Source: Bacteroides sp. (GTDB lineage Bacteria > Bacteroidota > Bacteroidia > Bacteroidales > Bacteroidaceae). Taken from it: a stretch of DNA of 64,000 nucleotides. The position numbers and the translations under genes are program-made. The notes under the pieces are model-generated. The model was not told the DNA's origin, did not search any database, and saw nothing but the letters and a program-made list of their open reading frames with translations. Position 1 is the stretch's first letter. Each line of letters opens with the position of its first letter. Location of the stretch: the NCBI GenBank assembly GCA_021201335.1, contig JAJQFD010000040.1, forward strand, positions 186,001 to 250,000, given 5' to 3'. Below are positions 63,229 through 64,000 of this stretch, piece by piece.

Positions 63229-64000
63229 ATGAAAGTAGTCAAACTTATTTTTTTAACTACATTACTGTTTATTGTGAATGCTTGTTTTCTGGAGACAGCG
63301 AAAGAAAAGAGTGATGTTAAAGATACGGTTATCCAGGAAGATTCTCTACGGGTGGAAGAGGAATCTGAACCAGAAGTGGTAGTAATACTTCCCGAAGATA
63401 TTATATTTGAGAAAGATTTTCTGTATGAGCAATATACACTTGAAGATATCTATCCATATAAAGATACTGTACGTGTATTTCAATGGGATAAGATGCGTGC
63501 TGAATTAGTAAAGCTGGAGAACGCACAACGGGAGGATTCGGTTGTATGGGTAATCTTTAAGAATCGTAAGAATGAAAATGGAGAGTCTCCTTTGATCAGG
63601 AATTTTCATCGGAACGCTTATAAACGTGTTTCAGATTCATTAGGAGTGGAAAGATATCAATCAGTGCCCTTATATTTATTAAGCGATACTATTACCCCCG
63701 AAGTTTATGGAAGAGATGGCACACTGGCTGCCTTTCTAGGTGAACAAGGGACTTTCTGGCACGTGAGGAGTATATATAACCAAAATGAATGGCTTGTTCC
63801 AAAACGTTATGTTAAGTCTATTGGAACCGGAACTTTCGAACATGTTGCCATCGTGGATCGTACCAATCAGAATATCGCTACATTAGAAAAAGATACTGAT
63901 AAATGGTTAGTCAGAAGTATGAACCCGGCTACTACAGGTGTACATAGACCTCCCTATCAGATGGAAACTCCTTTAGGTATTTTTGTTGTGCAGGAAAAAA
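63229..64000 (+). CDS. L,D-transpeptidase-like lipoprotein (partial)
   Basis: Starts at ATG 63229 and runs off the window (257 codons seen). Lipobox LFIVNACFLE (Cys19). An acidic linker (EESEPEVVVILPED) leads to a YkuD-type region: IDRTNQNIATLE-like (here VDRTNQNIATLEKD), LVRSMNPATTG and HRPPYQMETPLGIFVV, the start of the L,D-transpeptidase catalytic domain. The catalytic Cys/His lie beyond the window. It would cross-link or tether peptidoglycan in the periplasm. Confidence 0.78.
   Translation, partial: MKVVKLIFLTTLLFIVNACFLETAKEKSDVKDTVIQEDSLRVEEESEPEVVVILPEDIIFEKDFLYEQYTLEDIYPYKDTVRVFQWDKMRAELVKLENAQREDSVVWVIFKNRKNENGESPLIRNFHRNAYKRVSDSLGVERYQSVPLYLLSDTITPEVYGRDGTLAAFLGEQGTFWHVRSIYNQNEWLVPKRYVKSIGTGTFEHVAIVDRTNQNIATLEKDTDKWLVRSMNPATTGVHRPPYQMETPLGIFVVQEK

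Overview
The window looks like a piece of a Bacteroidales chromosome (Bacteroides/Parabacteroides-like; the genus cannot be fixed by eye). Support: many genes are preceded by the Bacteroidetes -7 box TAnnTTTG, sometimes with TTTG 19-20 nt upstream; there are many lipoproteins with an acidic CxDDD/E-type start; and the gene families are typical of gut Bacteroidales (GH97 and GH36 glycosidases, a SusR-like membrane regulator, DUF5107/TPR, FISUMP-like lipoproteins, HU-like proteins, RND efflux under an AraC regulator, pyruvate phosphate dikinase, and an aconitase - isocitrate dehydrogenase - citrate synthase operon).

Layout. 1-7.7 kb: an NAD(P)-binding protein, a YihY/BrkB membrane protein, and a sugar-uptake locus in decay: an AraC regulator frameshifted in a G10 tract, an intact sugar:proton symporter, and a DUF5107/TPR gene broken by a stop and a frameshift. 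7.7-13.8 kb: the first copy of a palindrome-rich intergenic repeat, a pectate-lyase-like lipoprotein with a partner lipoprotein, a DoxX protein and an unrecognised HExxH metalloprotease. 13.8-21.8 kb: a thioredoxin-fold lipoprotein, two DUF3795 genes (one frameshifted), an AraC regulator with a small alpha/beta protein, a membrane-anchored PstS-like protein divergent from an ECF sigma factor pair, and the second repeat copy. 21.9-30.4 kb: an alpha-galactoside locus: GH97, a SusR-like regulator, a TonB-receptor-like barrel and GH36; the divergent promoter region holds five CTACC(C/T)G boxes. 30.5-41.2 kb: an HU-like protein, then two inverted copies of a GGTTACCGTTT-rich element bracketing a peroxiredoxin, a WG-repeat lipoprotein, a NifX-like small protein, an AraC regulator and a three-gene RND efflux operon. 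41.3-52.6 kb: a frameshifted chloramphenicol acetyltransferase, decayed DNA, tRNA-Lys(TTT), EttA, a four-gene coupled operon of small unknown proteins ending in DUF456, a glucosaminidase, a DeoR regulator, a lipoprotein with an odd 3' end, a small two-gene unit, an RluA-type pseudouridine synthase and RlmD. 52.7-64 kb: ppdK, an outer-membrane barrel, an alpha/beta-hydrolase lipoprotein, the oxidative TCA operon and the start of an L,D-transpeptidase.

How the genes work together. The 21.9-30.4 kb locus would import and hydrolyse alpha-galactosides (or related alpha-glycosides) under one sensor-regulator. The RND operon is a self-contained exporter with its own AraC regulator. The acn-icd-gltA operon makes 2-oxoglutarate from oxaloacetate and acetyl-CoA, and ppdK links pyruvate and PEP nearby.

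No phage, complete insertion sequence, CRISPR array or defence island was seen. The most unusual signals are (i) two families of dispersed intergenic elements, one with a compensatory base-pair difference between copies; (ii) a candidate operator array; (iii) an unusual number of single-base homopolymer frameshifts, including one at the citrate synthase start, which could be phase variation, decay or sequencing error; and (iv) two small unrecognised gene systems: the HExxH protein and the operon at 44.7-46.1 kb.
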